Of a stretch of 64,000 bases of DNA, positions 47,818-61,700 are shown one piece after another (position 1 is the stretch's first letter; every line of letters begins with the position of its first letter). The stretch is taken from the NCBI GenBank assembly GCA_963920765.1, contig OY987249.1:14384817-14448816 (forward strand). Reading direction: 5' to 3'. The notes beneath the pieces are model-generated. The model saw only the letters and a program-made list of their open reading frames with translations. It did no database searches and was not told the origin of the DNA. The position numbers were made by a program, and so were the translations under genes. Source of the DNA: Ulota crispa (lineage: Eukaryota; Streptophyta; Bryopsida; Orthotrichales; Orthotrichaceae).

Positions 47818-50800
47818 CTAGTTGGATTTTCTAAAGTCTATACATGATTTTTGGAATGATGCAAAAGAGAGATGTTGGAATGATTTTTGGAATCCTACAA
47901 AACTATATGAGTTGCTAGTCACTTGCTCCACGTGCAATACAAAGTATACCGCTTTTCTACATAGTGATTGAGCAATAAAGTTGGACAAAAGTTGGTGACA
48001 ACATGGAAAATTTTTTACCTCAATTTGTCCACCTTGTATAAGATCTTGAGTGAATCCAAATATCTGAGGGCAGATATGCTTGAATTGATTGGTCTTGATG
48101 AATCTAGCTTCTACTTGTGCAACGCATGTAGCGTTGTCTTCAAAGATGACCGTCGGTTTGTTGTCTTGGGTGAGCCCACATTGTTCCATGATTACCTTGT
48201 GCATATTGCATAACTGCACTGCTTCCTTAGTAGCTTCATGAAAGGCAATTAGCTCCAAATGGTTGGCAGAAGTGGCCATGACAGTCTGCTTCACAGACTT
48301 CCATGAGATTGGTGCCTAATTCTTGAAGAAGATATAGCCAGTCTAGGACTTCCCAAAACTTTCATCAGAATTGAAACCAACATTAGCATACCCAGTGATT
48401 TCTGGGATTCCACCCTTGATGTAGTACAAGCCCAAGTCTTCTGTGCCTTTGAGATATTGGAGTAGATGCTTGACTCCATTCCAATGATGCACTCCGGGCT
48501 TCTGGCTGTGTGTCTGGCAAGCACACTTGTGACATGGGAAATATCCGGGCGTGTGTATGTAAACAAGTACAAAAGAGCTCCTACGGATGTGAGGTATATG
48601 TTCTTGTCATAGAATTCCTCCTCCTCCTTGCAAGGATGGTAGGGATCATCAAATGTTCTATTTTGCTCCATCATGGGGGCGGAAAGTGGACTAGCTTAAT
48701 CCATATGGAACCTCTTCAACAAGGTTTGAATATAAGTGATTTGATGGAGAAAAATATTCCCATCAGGTAAATAAGCCACCTGAAATCCTAGGCAAAAAGT
48801 AGTTTTACCTAGCAACTTCATCTCAAATTGAGTGGTAAGTAAGCTCATGGCATGCTTATAAGTGCCTAGAGTGCATACAAGATTAAGGTCATCCACATAT
48901 ATTGCAATAAAAACAAAACTAGTGGTTTCCTTCAAAGTAAAGAGACAGGTAGAGTTTGATCATGTTGGAATTTGTGGTGAAGCAAGAAGTCACGTAAGTG
49001 CTTATAACACATTCTACCGACTTGTTTTAGACCATAGAGGGCTTTCTAGAGTTTGAATCCAAAATAGGGTCTCTGAGTGTCCTCTGGAGAGGTCTTCATG
49101 AGGAAGTCAGGTGGGAGTCTAATATGAATGTCAGGATCTAAGGGACCATAAAAGTAGGCAGTAACAACATCAAGGAGTTGGGTGTCTAAGAAGTATTATA
49201 CAACAACACTCAACAAATAGCAGAAAGTGCCCGAGTCCATAATAGGAGAATATGTGAAGTTATTATCCACTCCAGGTCTTTGAGTGAATCTTTGGACAAC
49301 TAAACGGACTTTGTATCAAACGACATGCCCTTGGGCATTTTGTTTTTTGATAAAGATAAGTTTGAAACCAACAGGCTTAGTAGGGAGGTTATTGACTAAA
49401 GGACCAAAGACACCATGCTTCCTAAGGGAAGAATACTCAGCAATCAAGGCTTCTAACCATTGGGGCTAGTCGAAATTTGCTTTGGTGTCATCTAGTGTCA
49501 CAGGATTAGAACTAGAGGTAGTAATTTGGGTGACAAATGTGAGCACATAGTTAATTTTGGCTGGAGTACAGATGCAGGATTGATTAGAGTCAAAAAGGAA
49601 CAAGAGATCATTATGAAGACTGAGAGGGTCGGTCTGGGGCACTTTGAAAGAAAGTAAGACTGAGTCTGGATCAAGGCTATGCTTCTAATGCAAAATCATA
49701 ACTGGTGAAGGACTGATACTGGGGAGTGGGTTGCTAGTGACCCTTGTGGTATTATTGAAACCATTAGGCAATTTTTCAGCAAGGGACTTGAGCTGTAAAA
49801 GCTTAGAATTTTTTGAATCGGCAAGGGCAGTTCAAGGATCAAGGTTCAAAGTGAAGGTCTTTGAAGCCTAAAATTCCAAATTGGGACTACATTTGGAGAT
49901 TGCTATGGATAGAAACTGGGTTTCCTCAAATTGACAGTTTTGGAATCGGACTCTTTGAAGAGTCTCGACTGAGGGAATGACATAGCAAATAATAATAGGG
50001 GAATCAAAGCCTACATTTATACCATTTTGATGGTGACTACCAACTGTCTTCCTACGAGACTCTGCTATAGGGACCCAAACACAATACCCAAAGGTTCTCA
50101 AATGAACAACATTAGAAACTTGTCTTGATGCTAGCTCTAAGGGAGAATGATCATTGAGCAGAGTAGGATGGAACTTAAGGAGAGTAGTTACATGGAGCAC
50201 TACATGGCTCCAAAAGCTAGAAGGCAATTTGGCATGTATGAAAAGAGGTCAAATAATAAGCTGAATCTTCTTAATAAAAGCTTCAGCTAGACCATTTTGA
50301 GAATGCTCATAAGGAACATAGTTAGTTAAAGTAATACTTGATGCTACAAAATAGTCCTAAAACTTCTGAGACCTAAATTCTTTGGCGTTGTCTATTCTTA
50401 GAGTTTTCACAAGGCTATCAAGATAATGACTTTGGAACTTAAGTAGCATAGCTAATAGCTTTGCAAAGACCATGTTCCTAGTACTCAAGAGTGAGACCTC
50501 AAAATGCATTCTAGAAGCATCAACAAGGATAAAAAGTACCTGAAAGGTCTTGATGGAGGGTTTAGGGTTCACATACATCACTTTGCAGTCTTTGAAGTCT
50601 TGGTGGCAACTCCGCTGGTAATTTCCACCACAATGGCATCTGGATCAGCTTTCCTTGAGAGTAGGCAGCACAATCACCCACTTTGTTAGCATCACTGGAA
50701 CAAACTTCATGTCTTGTGAGTATTGGTAGCATGCGCTGAAACATTGTGGTTCCGGGATGCCCCAGCCTGCCATACTACAGCCCAATCTTAGTTGGGGAAA

Positions 50801-51681
50801 TCACAAAAAAACAGATATTTTAGGATGTTTACTTGTGAGTGGACTGTCATCAGTAGGGCTTGTAGCACTACTTGAAGTCTTCTGCCCATACAAGCCATTG
50901 GCTCCCGCATGTGCGGTGACAAGGCATTGCGGCCCTTGCTTGAGCTCTAAGACTTCTTCACCATTCCTCACCTCGGTGTGGACGTGGATCCTATTAGCTC
51001 TCAGATCCCGGTAGCTGATCAGACTCCAGGGAGCTTTGGAAGAGTACATTGCATGTATACACTTGAGGGGGTCTTCCCAGGCAATATTATAGTTTCTTGA
51101 CCCTTACAAAATTGGAAATTCTGTCTTCCAGCAATTGTGATGACATCATAATTTTGCTATGCTTCAGCTCCATGGCTGGGAAATGTGAAGTACTTTGGAT
51201 CTCGCAAGATCTTATGAGTAGTGGCGCTGTCCAACAAGGCAACATCACATTGTACCTTGGATTTATCCATGCTCACCATATAATTTTTGGGATCTACACT
51301 ATGTAGTGATGGAGCATCTAGTGTATGAGTTCCCCTATTCCTAGACTTAAGCTGCTGCAACTCCTAATACATTTTTACAAAGTACTCTGAAGTACTCCAT
51401 TCTTTAGCTAAGTGTCCAGGTCTACCACAGCTATAACAATTATGAGTCTTATGCTGTGACTTAGACTTATCACTCTTAGTATTTCCAAAGTTAGGTTTTT
51501 CAAATGACTTATCTTTGGATTTTGAGGACTGTTGAGGCTGATTTTGCTTTGATTGATGTTTCCTTGTGCCACGTGATTTTTGTGCTGCCATTTCCGCAAT
51601 ATGTGCTTCCTTCACAGGTTTGGACTCAATGTTCTTCAATAGAAGCTGATATTGCTTCTCCGCAAGCAAAAGATGAGACAA
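47818..51681 (-). mobile_element. Ty1/copia LTR retrotransposon fossil, coding region
   Basis: Read on the minus strand, the parts come in copia order: Gag zinc knuckle (CYSCGRPGHLAKEW, near 51420), protease-like segment (ALLDSATTHKIL), GAG-pre-integrase, integrase core (about 49870-50580), reverse transcriptase with the YVDDL box (near 48900), and RNase H (47818-48294). Integrase lying before reverse transcriptase marks the copia order. The element is clearly broken, with more than ten interruptions, so it is old and inactive. No pair of LTRs could be recognised, so the true ends are not set. Confidence 0.9.
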
Positions 51682-52319
51682 AATGTTTGAGAAACTAACA
51701 AATTGGTTTTTGAAATGAAGGGGGATCCAAGAGAATTTAGCATATTAGCACATTGGGATAGATTTTAACCAACAAGGACAACATTTAAAAATTGTTGGGC
51801 ACTAGAAATCACTATCCTAAATAGTGGAATGTCATCATCTATTAGACCATTTCCTATAATTTTCATTCCCTTATCATCAACAAAGTTACATAAGTCTATT
51901 AACTTCAATGTCATGAGCTATTTCTTGACCCCCTTCATTGATGAAATGGAGAAATTTTATATTGAGGGATTTGAGGTTGATTAATCTTATGAATCCTCAA
52001 AAAAAACTTCAAAGTCTAGTTCACTCAAAACTCAGGTATTTTTTTCATACACTAAATCTTAGAATTTTCTTTGGTTTCTTAATTTCAATTTTTTAATAAC
52101 AATTTTATATCATAATTCATGATCTATAATATTTTTGTAATTTATAGATATTACCTAACATACTAGTTTTTGATTTACATTCATTAATTCAATTCATTCA
52201 AAATTTCATATCAAATTTAACAATGAATTTCTAAAATGATTTTATGAAAATAATAATAATCATACAATTATTTATTAATGCAATTCTCACTAAACATATA
52301 TTGTTTGTATTGTTGGATA

Positions 52320-54720
52320 TTAGGATTTGTGCCACCTTATTCATTTTCACTAGTGACCACCCTGTCCAATGTAAAATTGGAAACTTAAAAGATGGAGGAC
52401 ACAATTCTTGCTGTTGATGTCATATTTCTCAAGAACTAATTGCCAATAAAAAAACTTGTATTTAAAGAAAGCTTTGATCCTGATTTGGTTGTTGCTACAC
52501 CCAAATCAATATTTAATTTACGTATAGCATTGACTTCATGGATGAAAGCTTGAACTCCAAACCAACATGCAATATTATCAAATGCCTCAGGTATTACTTC
52601 TTTTTACCAATTTTATGTTTAAATTAATTAAAATTTTGTATAAGCTTGGATACAAAAAAACCTTGGTTATTTTTGTACAAATTTCTTGAAATTTTTAATG
52701 ATCTTTCATAAGTTTGTATTTTTTTTGTGTGAAACTAATTTCCATTCTTTTTGTTAGATGCATAAATCCCTTCAATATTTCTATATTGTCTTTTTCAACC
52801 CAAATAACAAAATTATACAAATCTAGTTGAGTAAATAAAGAATTGTTTTTATACATATTATACTAGTCGTATATTGTAATCAAATTTATACTCTACTTTA
52901 CCAAAATTGAATTCAAAAATTTGTATTCAAATACTCTACTTTAGAAGAATAAAAAAAAAACTTCATCTTCTCTTTGTGCATTTTCTTCTCCCTTCTTAGA
53001 CAAAGTTTCCTTCTTGAATAAAATTCTCCCATTATGTCTAACGGAATTTCTTCCCCTCTATTGAAATCTCCCTCTCTTCACTACCTTTGCCCCTTTTATC
53101 TCCCCCTTTCTCTAATAACTTCTTCCTTTTTCTCATTTTTATGAATGGAACAAACAAAATAATTTTGGCTTAGGAAATTATGATTATATAAATAAATACT
53201 AATAACCATGTTACTTAGAAACTTATGCATAAATTGGATTGTTAGTTTTCTTCTCTATGAACCGCACCAATCATTGAGCTTTGCTGCATAGGTCTGTCAA
53301 GCTGTAATTGATATAATATTTGCACATTTCATTATGTCTCTTGTTATTTATCAAAATAACTTTGATAAATATAATAATTACTTGTATTTAAGTTCAAAAC
53401 AAAATAAATTTGTATTTGGTTTTCCAACAACATTTGATTGCTTTTTCTATTGCTAGAATCACTGGAAAATCACCATTGTGGTGCTTACGTGCATTATATA
53501 GATTTGATTTATCTTTAAACCTTGTATTTAACGTGATGCATTGTATATCTTTGAATATATTCAAAAATTATATTGAAGAATTCATAAAAATGTATGATAA
53601 GACAGCTGGTGAGAAAACTAAGGTGGAAGAAGCATTGGCAACAGTTTGTATTGCTCGATTGAAGACCATAGAAGGAAGATGGTCTCAAGCATCTAATTCT
53701 TGTCTCAAGTTTTTTAAAGAGGAAAAGTACCAACTATATCTATTGTGGTGCCTTCATTACACCATAACCCGCATTAAACTTGATTTTAATTCCAAACTAA
53801 TTCATATTGGATTAGTTTTGGTAAATATTGGAAGACTATATTATTGTTATGGTTGTGGGCATGGATGGTTGGTAAATGACCTCAACATAGCAAGAGATCT
53901 ATTTAAAATTTTGAAGAAACTGTGTATCAAGCATGGAGGACAAAGATAACTAGTTTTGGAGCATGTTGTTGGCGCTGAGCATTTAATGGATGATATATTA
54001 CATTATGGGTATTTATTGGTGCTACAAGTTTGAGCTCAAAGTTGACTCTTACATGCAAACAAGCAAAAATACAAATCATTATATGTATGATGTAAGTTTT
54101 GCATTATACTATACTCAAGTGTTCTTCACAAGGACAATTTCACAAATAAACCACAATAGCAATGGATTATACCTTAAAGATTGTGCATTACTTCTATTTC
54201 ATAGTAAGGTACAAAAATCTTCAATGTACTTGTTTCTTGTTACAAATCTGGATGAATGTCCTACATGGAATAGCCATTGTATTGTGAAGGTTTTTTTCTA
54301 TAGCAGAAGCTATGCTCATGTGGAAAAAATGATTTGTAATACCACCTTTTGCAACATACTTGCAAAAATATAATGGGGCAAAAAGGCATATTGATTGGAC
54401 CAAAATAGAGCAATAGAATGACATCACAAGCCCTTGAGGTATCTATTTCATTGCAAACTCACTATAGAGAAGACAATGCTTTCAATGGAGATGTCAAGAG
54501 ATTGGACTAGTAGCTATACCCATTTTGAGCTATTGTATCAAGAGGCTAGCTATATCAATTGGGGATAATGTAGTTGTAGAGGATGGTACAATTCATTCTT
54601 TGAAGGTAATTATAAGATCATTTTTTGTGCATGAGGTAGATGCATAACTCAATGTCTTATTTGCTAGAGAGTATTTTGAAATGCTTTGTGGTAGTAATAG
54701 TAATCTATTATTTCATCCTA
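52320..54720 (+). pseudogene. Decayed CACTA-type transposase (DUF4218-like)
   Basis: Remnants occur in collinear order. DHPVQCKIGNLKDGGHNSCC at about 52353 (then an in-frame TGA and CHISQEL) resembles the Cys-rich block of these transposases. An open frame at 53410-53949 has FNVMHCISLNIFKNYIEEF and EEALATVCIARLKTIEGRW. At about 53980 comes HLMDDILHYG, and after a frameshift YWCYKFELKVDSYMQTSKN, the block before DUF4218's end. Near 54570 comes DNVVVEDGTIHSLKVIIRSF. Stops and frameshifts between these blocks make it inactive. CACTA ends were not found around it. It may once have served the CACTA elements at 18571 and 40802, which is inference only. Confidence 0.65.
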
Positions 54721-55649
54721 TTATAAACACAAAATAATGAAGAAATCTATACAACAACTTGCAAATTTGATTATTCACTTAGTCTCTTCTATATAACATA
54801 AATTCATTTTGATGCCTAATTAGGCAATGAAGAATTGGAGCAAAATAATACACAAATGGCTTATAAATCAAACATTATTATTATTCTATATACATTATTT
54901 TGTTATATGTATTGTTATAAATAATAAAATACAACTTTTTTTATACATATAAGAATACAACCAAGAATAGAATACAACCTTTTAGATATATATAAAAGAA
55001 TATATCCTTTTGAGTTGCTCAATTTGATTGGTTTGAGAGAGAGTGTCATAGTGCGACTTCCAGTGACATGTTCATCTTTTAATAGGGAAGAGAGGAATAC
55101 AAACAATCACTCATGGTTTAATTTTTTAAATTGGCTACATTTTGTAATAAGATTGCTAGTCCAAAATTTGCTTATTGCAAGGACATTCATGTTGCCTCCA
55201 TTGGTACAACGGGTACCTACACTTATATATATATTTCTATATGAACTTTTTTTTCATTTTGTAACCTATAGGTGGTGCTAACCTATTTGGAATTAATTGT
55301 GCAAATTAGAGACCGTTTTGTCCGTCACTTCCAATCAAATTTCCTTATTTCATGGGATGGCATTGTTCATGAGAAAGCTAACATATAGTGATCAACTATA
55401 CATGGTACATGGCCATTATACTAGTCTAGTCCATTATGTTTAATAACAATGCCTATGCATGGATTTGAAGGAGTGATATGTTGGAGTGTCAGCATGCCTA
55501 AATCCTAAATGCTCAAGGCCTTTCTGAGCTTCTCTAAAATTTCATGAAACTAAACTAATCATGATTTTCATAAACTTCATAAAAAATTTTAATTGTTAAA
55601 CTAATGACACTTGGTACAAATATAGAGTTTTTGCAACCATTGGAGGAGG

Positions 55650-55790
55650 TAAGGTAGGAGGCTCTAAAAGCAACCATGTTCTTAACACGTTCTCTATTTA
55701 GAAATGAGTAATATGTTCCTTCAGATATCTATTATTGTCATTGATGAGTTTGATAGGCTTAAATGATTAGTTTACGGACCTTCTACTTTA
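55650..55790. mobile_element. MITE, TAAGGTAGGAGG family, copy 3 (141 bp)
   Basis: It starts TAAGGTAGGAGGCTC and ends GGACCTTCTACTTTA, an imperfect inverted repeat. The inside shares 'atctattattgtcattgatg' with the copy at 5227. Confidence 0.6.
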
Positions 55791-56747
55791 ATCCTCCAAA
55801 TTCCCTACATTTGCTTGGTTTTCTCTTTTGGGTAAACAAAAGTGTACTTGTGATTCCTATGCTTTTTAACTAGGATTGTTGTATTTCACCTTGCAATGAA
55901 ATATTAGTTTCATTTGTGTCACAAATTGTAATGTACACACATTTATACATATAGTACATATGCATGTGTAATGAGCATGGAGATCCAAAAACAATGAAAA
56001 GTTAGCAAAATGAAATGTTGAAAAAACCGTTTGAAATTTGAATCTTGGATTAAAACCAACCAGCTACACTTATGAAAATAATCTAATTATAGTATAAGTA
56101 TGTAAGCAATACCCAAAGTATACACTAAAAACCGATTGGAAATGAAAAATGTAGGATTTTTGATTGTAGAAGCTCAATGTTTCTCTAGACACTATATGTA
56201 CGTGAGTTTTTTTTCTGTGTTTAGTTTTTTTCTTTTTCCAAATGAATTGTCAACTACATTCCACATCTTACCTATGGACGTTCCACTCAATATTTGGGGT
56301 GAAACTTGAGCTTCATCAACTGAAATTAGGCAATTTATATTTTCAACATGATTGTACAAGCATGCTTTAAATAGTGCCTACATTCATTTTAATTAGACAT
56401 ACTTCTGAATGCCTACCCAATATTTATTTAGTAGTTTCAAATTTCAGTCAATTATTTTGCCATTTCAATCAATGGACTTTGTATTGATAATTGCTTCTCT
56501 CCACTCATTGGTCCCGCCTCAACATTGAATCCCACCTTTATCAATTTTATAAAGGACAAAGTTACCTTTATTGGTTTATAAAGGACAAAATTGAAGACAG
56601 AAAGAAAACCTTGCATATTTTATGCAAAAAATTGGTGTGATTTGGGCTTTTAGTTGACTTCTACACAATTGCTTAACTCAAATCTACGTTGAAATTAGCA
56701 CCAAAATGTCCATGGCATGTAAGGTAATTGTCCCCATACCTGAGCGT
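55791..56747. other. Intergenic, nothing recognised
   Basis: No gene or repeat end is supported on either strand. Confidence 0.45.
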
Positions 56748-57527
56748 TTAACCCGTGAGCGCCCCAGCGCCCCATATATTGCCTCCCACAATTTCAAAAC
56801 CTTGTTTTGAGGGATTGGATCTAACTTTTTGGTCTTGCTATAAAGTATAATTATGAAGGCATTCAAGTTGTACATGCCAATGGAATAATGGCAAAGAAAG
56901 CCAAATGTTGTACAAGTATTGCAAGAGATTTGATTGGGTGAAACACCATACCAGAAAGGGTGGCAAGCATATAGGGCGTGGTGGCAAGCATCAATTTACA
57001 AGCTGCAATTGATCAATATCCCTTGCAAGCTTCCTTGTGTAAACTTTGTGGTAGCGGGAAAGTTGTTGGCAAGGGTTCAAGCATGTTTTAGACCCTTATT
57101 ATGGCAACCCTCACTAACTCTGCTAGTCATCGTTTTTTGCGCAATAGCAATTTGAAGCCCTAAAACTTGACACAAAAAGAAGTGCAATCTTCAGTAATTT
57201 ATAGGTGTGTGCATTCACATCTAATCTTGCTCCTCACAAAATTTGAGATGAATCTAGGGGTTATTGAATTTTGTAAAAATCATCAAATAGCAGCTACCTA
57301 CCAAAAAATGAGATTTTGTCATCACATGTTTGATCAAATATTAAAATCTCCAATCTCCTGTGGTGAATTGTTCCCAAAATTTGCAAGTCATTTTCTAAAT
57401 AGGCGTTCCACTATTTTCAATGGTCAATTTTTGTGGATCATCTGATTGACCAAGATACAATGCATCAAAGTGGTTGGTCTCCAAAAACCCTGATTTTTAT
57501 GAAACGGCCTAGGCACTCAAGGGTTAA
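56748..57527 (+). mobile_element. TTAA-bounded 780-bp element, full copy of the 2861 type
   Basis: It starts TTAACCCGTGAGCGCCC and ends AGGCACTCAAGGGTTAA. The inside matches 2861-3429 in the same orientation. No transposase. Confidence 0.85.
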
Positions 57528-58729
57528 GGGTTTAGGATGCTTCAAGGTCTCAAAAAATTCAAGAAAAAAATCAATAAGGTTAACCTTTCAACAAGCTATC
57601 ATGGAACATAATTTTTGTGGAAAAAAGTATTGTAAATTTTTATATATTAAAGGGCAAAGTTATAGCTCATAAGGTCCCTATTAAACAACTCTAGACTACC
57701 CTTGCAATTGCTTGGATGTGTTCATATACATGTACTTGACGGTCCCAATCCCAACCCTCCAAAAGTAGCTCCTAATTTGCCATGTGACAAGATTTGCATA
57801 TGCAAGTGGCATTCACTGCTCCACCACTGCTCCACTTTGGGTTCACAGGAAGTGGTGAACAACTCAAAAGTAGGGTTTGCCTTTGGGGACCGCTGAAGTA
57901 TGGGGATTGTTATCTTAAGCTTTTTGTTTTTTGTTTTTTTGTAGTGAACTAGAACATGGATCTTAGGACATAGTATGAATGGCGAAGTCCCCGCGTTCTT
58001 AGATTTTAGTCAGACTTTGAGAGCAAACATCTATGCTAGCCTCAGAACTGGGAAACCCATAACTGACAAAACAATTTTACAACGCAAGGTTGTGTTGTTT
58101 CTGCATTCCGGTTTTGGGGTCAGCATGGGAGTTCACGTTCAGTTCTATTCACTAACGAGTGTCGATCTCTCCTTCATTTCAAACCTGTTTGTTGAAATTC
58201 TAGCTCCGTGCAACGACAAAAATTCTACCTCTGGGCTTTACTTGTGCAAAACTTCAAGCCCTACTAAACACCGTTATGCTCTCATCAACTTTATACAACT
58301 TGCATCACAGTTATATAAGACTAGAGTGCGATTACAAATGAGCATGCCCACACAACAAAACGAGAAACTACTGTCCTGAACACATTAAAGCATTGACAAC
58401 AAGCAAACCAGTCACCAGATAAGACACTCAATACCATGATAGAAACAAAAAAACACGCCCCTGCAGTAATTTCAGATTCTTTCCTCCAACAACCAGAATG
58501 AAAATGCCATACCAAAACAAATGAGATTTACCAAAAAGTTCAATATCAGGCCTTGAGTCAAGGACTTGTGCATGACACCAACTAGTCAATGCATAGCAAT
58601 TTCACTGCGCACCATGAAGGATAATTAAAGAAACACTCCTGCATATAACCCTAACAAATAATAATGCACCTTTAGTGGCGCAACCTACCTTCTGAGCGAC
58701 CCGGATCAAGATAGACCAAGCAGGAACTC
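57528..58729 (-). other. 3' flank of the UBA/PUB gene
   Basis: From about 57950 the DNA is GC-richer and probably includes the 3' UTR of the minus-strand gene. A 134-codon plus-strand frame (57975-58379) shows no family signature. Confidence 0.4.
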
Positions 58730-61700
58730 TCACAAAACACCAAAGAAAGGATTGTTGATGGCTGAAGTCAGCTCAGAGCCTGCGACGTTCAGCAGCATTG
58801 CGTCCACTCCCTCTCTTGGCAAATATAAGAACTCGCTCCCATCTCTCTCAAATCCACAAAGCTGCAGGAACTCCACTCCACCTTTCAGGCTCCCTACTCT
58901 CTCCTGTAACAACCGGCACCAAAGTCAGGACGTGACACAACATGTGATTGTAGCTCATTAGGCTCGGCCCTCGTGTCAAACATATGTACCCTCAGGCAGA
59001 AGCGAAATAAACATGCAAGAAAGAGGAGGGATGCAGTACAAACCTGGAAAGCAGCATTTGTCAACCGAATCTTCCGATATTTCTCCTCATCGGGATTTTG
59101 TGCCACGTTGCCTATGTAGGTCAGCATGGTCTGGAATGCCTTCTTCACCCTAGCATCCTCATCCTGTGACAGAAACATGGTCATCAGCATCAACAAGCCA
59201 GGACCACAATGCTACCTCGAAGTAAACGAAGTGACATGCATGGTGCGGCACATAGGGAAGCGATGGAAAGAACAGTGAAGAACAGGTTGTGTACAAAAAA
59301 CGACCACCTATACATCCGCATACTTGAGGGGCTTCACTGACAGTGATACCCGAATGAGTTCTCAAATTCACATTCAAAAAAATCCACGAACTGCACGAGC
59401 TATATTTGAACTTTGGACGACAGGTAAAGACAGGTACACTGTAAAAACCACATGGGAAGACGAAGAGAAATGAATCTACAGTGACGATAGTGATCGATGT
59501 CAACCTTGTGGGCATGCTTCAAACCTCGCAAGCACTCCCGCATTTGCTCTGCCTTCGAAGCTGGTCTCATAGGAACGAAAGGCTGTCACCAAATCATGCA
59601 AAAACATTCGTCACTCTGTGGCATGGATTCTTTCTACATCACATCCCACAAATGGGTAAAACACTAGAACTCCTAGACTTGTTTACTCTTCAAAGCAACT
59701 ATAGAACGCGTACACCTTAGCAGGACCGTGCCTAAATAGCCAAATGAACACTTATTGATCATTTGTCTCGTATGTCAACACGCAGGAGCCAGTCTAGGCA
59801 TCACTGAAACTCCTTCCCGAACCAGTTGGGGATCTACATTAGAAGGAAAAATACCTTCTTTTCTTCTTGTGGAGGAGGCGCAGCCTCTGCCGCCTTTGGA
59901 TCTTCAGGAGGCAAGCCCAATTTTCGCCGTCTCTCCGCCTTAACAAGCACCAAACACAGCGATTGTCCGTCAGGGTTGGCTATAATCCGGATTTCAATAC
60001 TGGTAGCACCATATTCAAGTGAGAATACAGAGGACATATTCGCATACCTTATCTTCCTCCACTTTTTGTCGAATTTTCAGTCGAGCACGCTGCTCTTCGT
60101 CTTTCTCAGCCTTTCTGAAGGCTATGATCCTGGAAGCACAATATAAATACATTAAACATCAGGAACAATGATTCTCTCTCAGTCCAGCTAGCCACTTTGA
60201 CAAAAGCTAGTAGGAGAACGATTACCTTACCCAAAACGAGATTCATACAGTCACGGCCTCGTTCACACAACAAATTGATTATGCAAATAAGAACTTCAAG
60301 TTCTTACATAGCAGAAATCAGAGCAAAAGGCGTTTCAACTGACCTCTGCCGCTCCTGTTGTTCTTCGATGCGTCTTGCTTCTTGCAGCTCCTTACCTATG
60401 CGAATCCGTTCCTACATTCAAAGCTCATCACAGCATTAGTCGCTCAGTTCATGGAAACCACGTACGAACAGAAGCACTCGGAATCTGAAAGTAAGCTCAG
60501 GTTCATGCTAGCTATTCACTGTTTGGCATCTCCATCGCAAACAACGCAGTACAACGCAGTACAAGCCTTTGTTGATCCAAACCACGACACTCTAGAGCAT
60601 ACGCACCTTCTCTCGTTCTTTTTCCATGCGCCTCTCTTCTTCCTCCTTTTTCCTTTTGGCTCTCACTCTGCAAATGAAAACCAGGAGATTACATAACCAA
60701 ATATGCGCCGAACCAAGATCGATATTTTACGCAAAATTTGAGGTAAGACGAACAACAGGTGTCCCACCGGCATTGTATGACTAATGATGAAACTCATGAC
60801 ATGGCCAAGAACACTACATCAGAAAGGGATGCTTACACAAGTTCCTGAGCCTTCGCCTTCGCCTCTTCAGGAGTCAACAGTGACTGAATAGAGGTGTTTG
60901 AGTCAGCAGCAACCTGCACGTTCGTTACCATAATTACTATCAGTTCTTCAAATATGTCACCATCACTCAAAGAGGGGGACGTCACAAGAAACTGGTGCGC
61001 CTTGCAACATGTCATCTCCTTCTCAACTAGTTTCAAATGTGAGCAGTTCAAAGAGCATAAGGATTCAAAAGAAGTAACAACAAGTGATTTTGACGTTAAT
61101 CAATAGACGAGTAAAGGACGTACCATAGGCATTTCATCAATATCAGGGTCATTTTCATGTTCGACGATCCAATTTACGGCGGTTTCTACGCTGCTGCTCC
61201 CTGCATATGCACATGTCTACATGAGCCTGACATCTGAATGCGTCCCTCAATGCAGCCATGTTGCTAGTATTCCCTATCCCAACCAACCCTATCTACAAGC
61301 AAATAGGTTGCTGGGATACACGTCATACACAACTGAAATGAACGAGTGCAGGCTTAAGCCTTCTGTAATTCAATGTTTGATCAAGCGCAAGTTCTCCAGA
61401 TACTCTATAAATATCCAAGGAAGTTCCTCACGTGTTTATCCTACACTAGAAATAAAGTTTTGCAATGATAGTTCACTATCAAAAGACTATGAAAATGGGA
61501 GCACCTGTGAAATGAAGAGCACGAGTAGAACGAGCAGCCGGGAATCCCATCAATTCCAGCTCTGCCAATGCTTCCTTATTCACTTCTGGCACAATCATCT
61601 CTGCAACAAGTTGCCCACAAAATGTCAGGACAGTTACCAGAATCACTTCAACCTGGTTCAAAAATATCCAAACAGTCTCCAGAGGACCTGGGAAGGTTCC

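Noticed and set aside
57975-58379. A 134-codon plus-strand frame
   Set aside because: It lies antisense to the probable 3' UTR of the UBA/PUB gene, shows no family signature, and has no exon partners.
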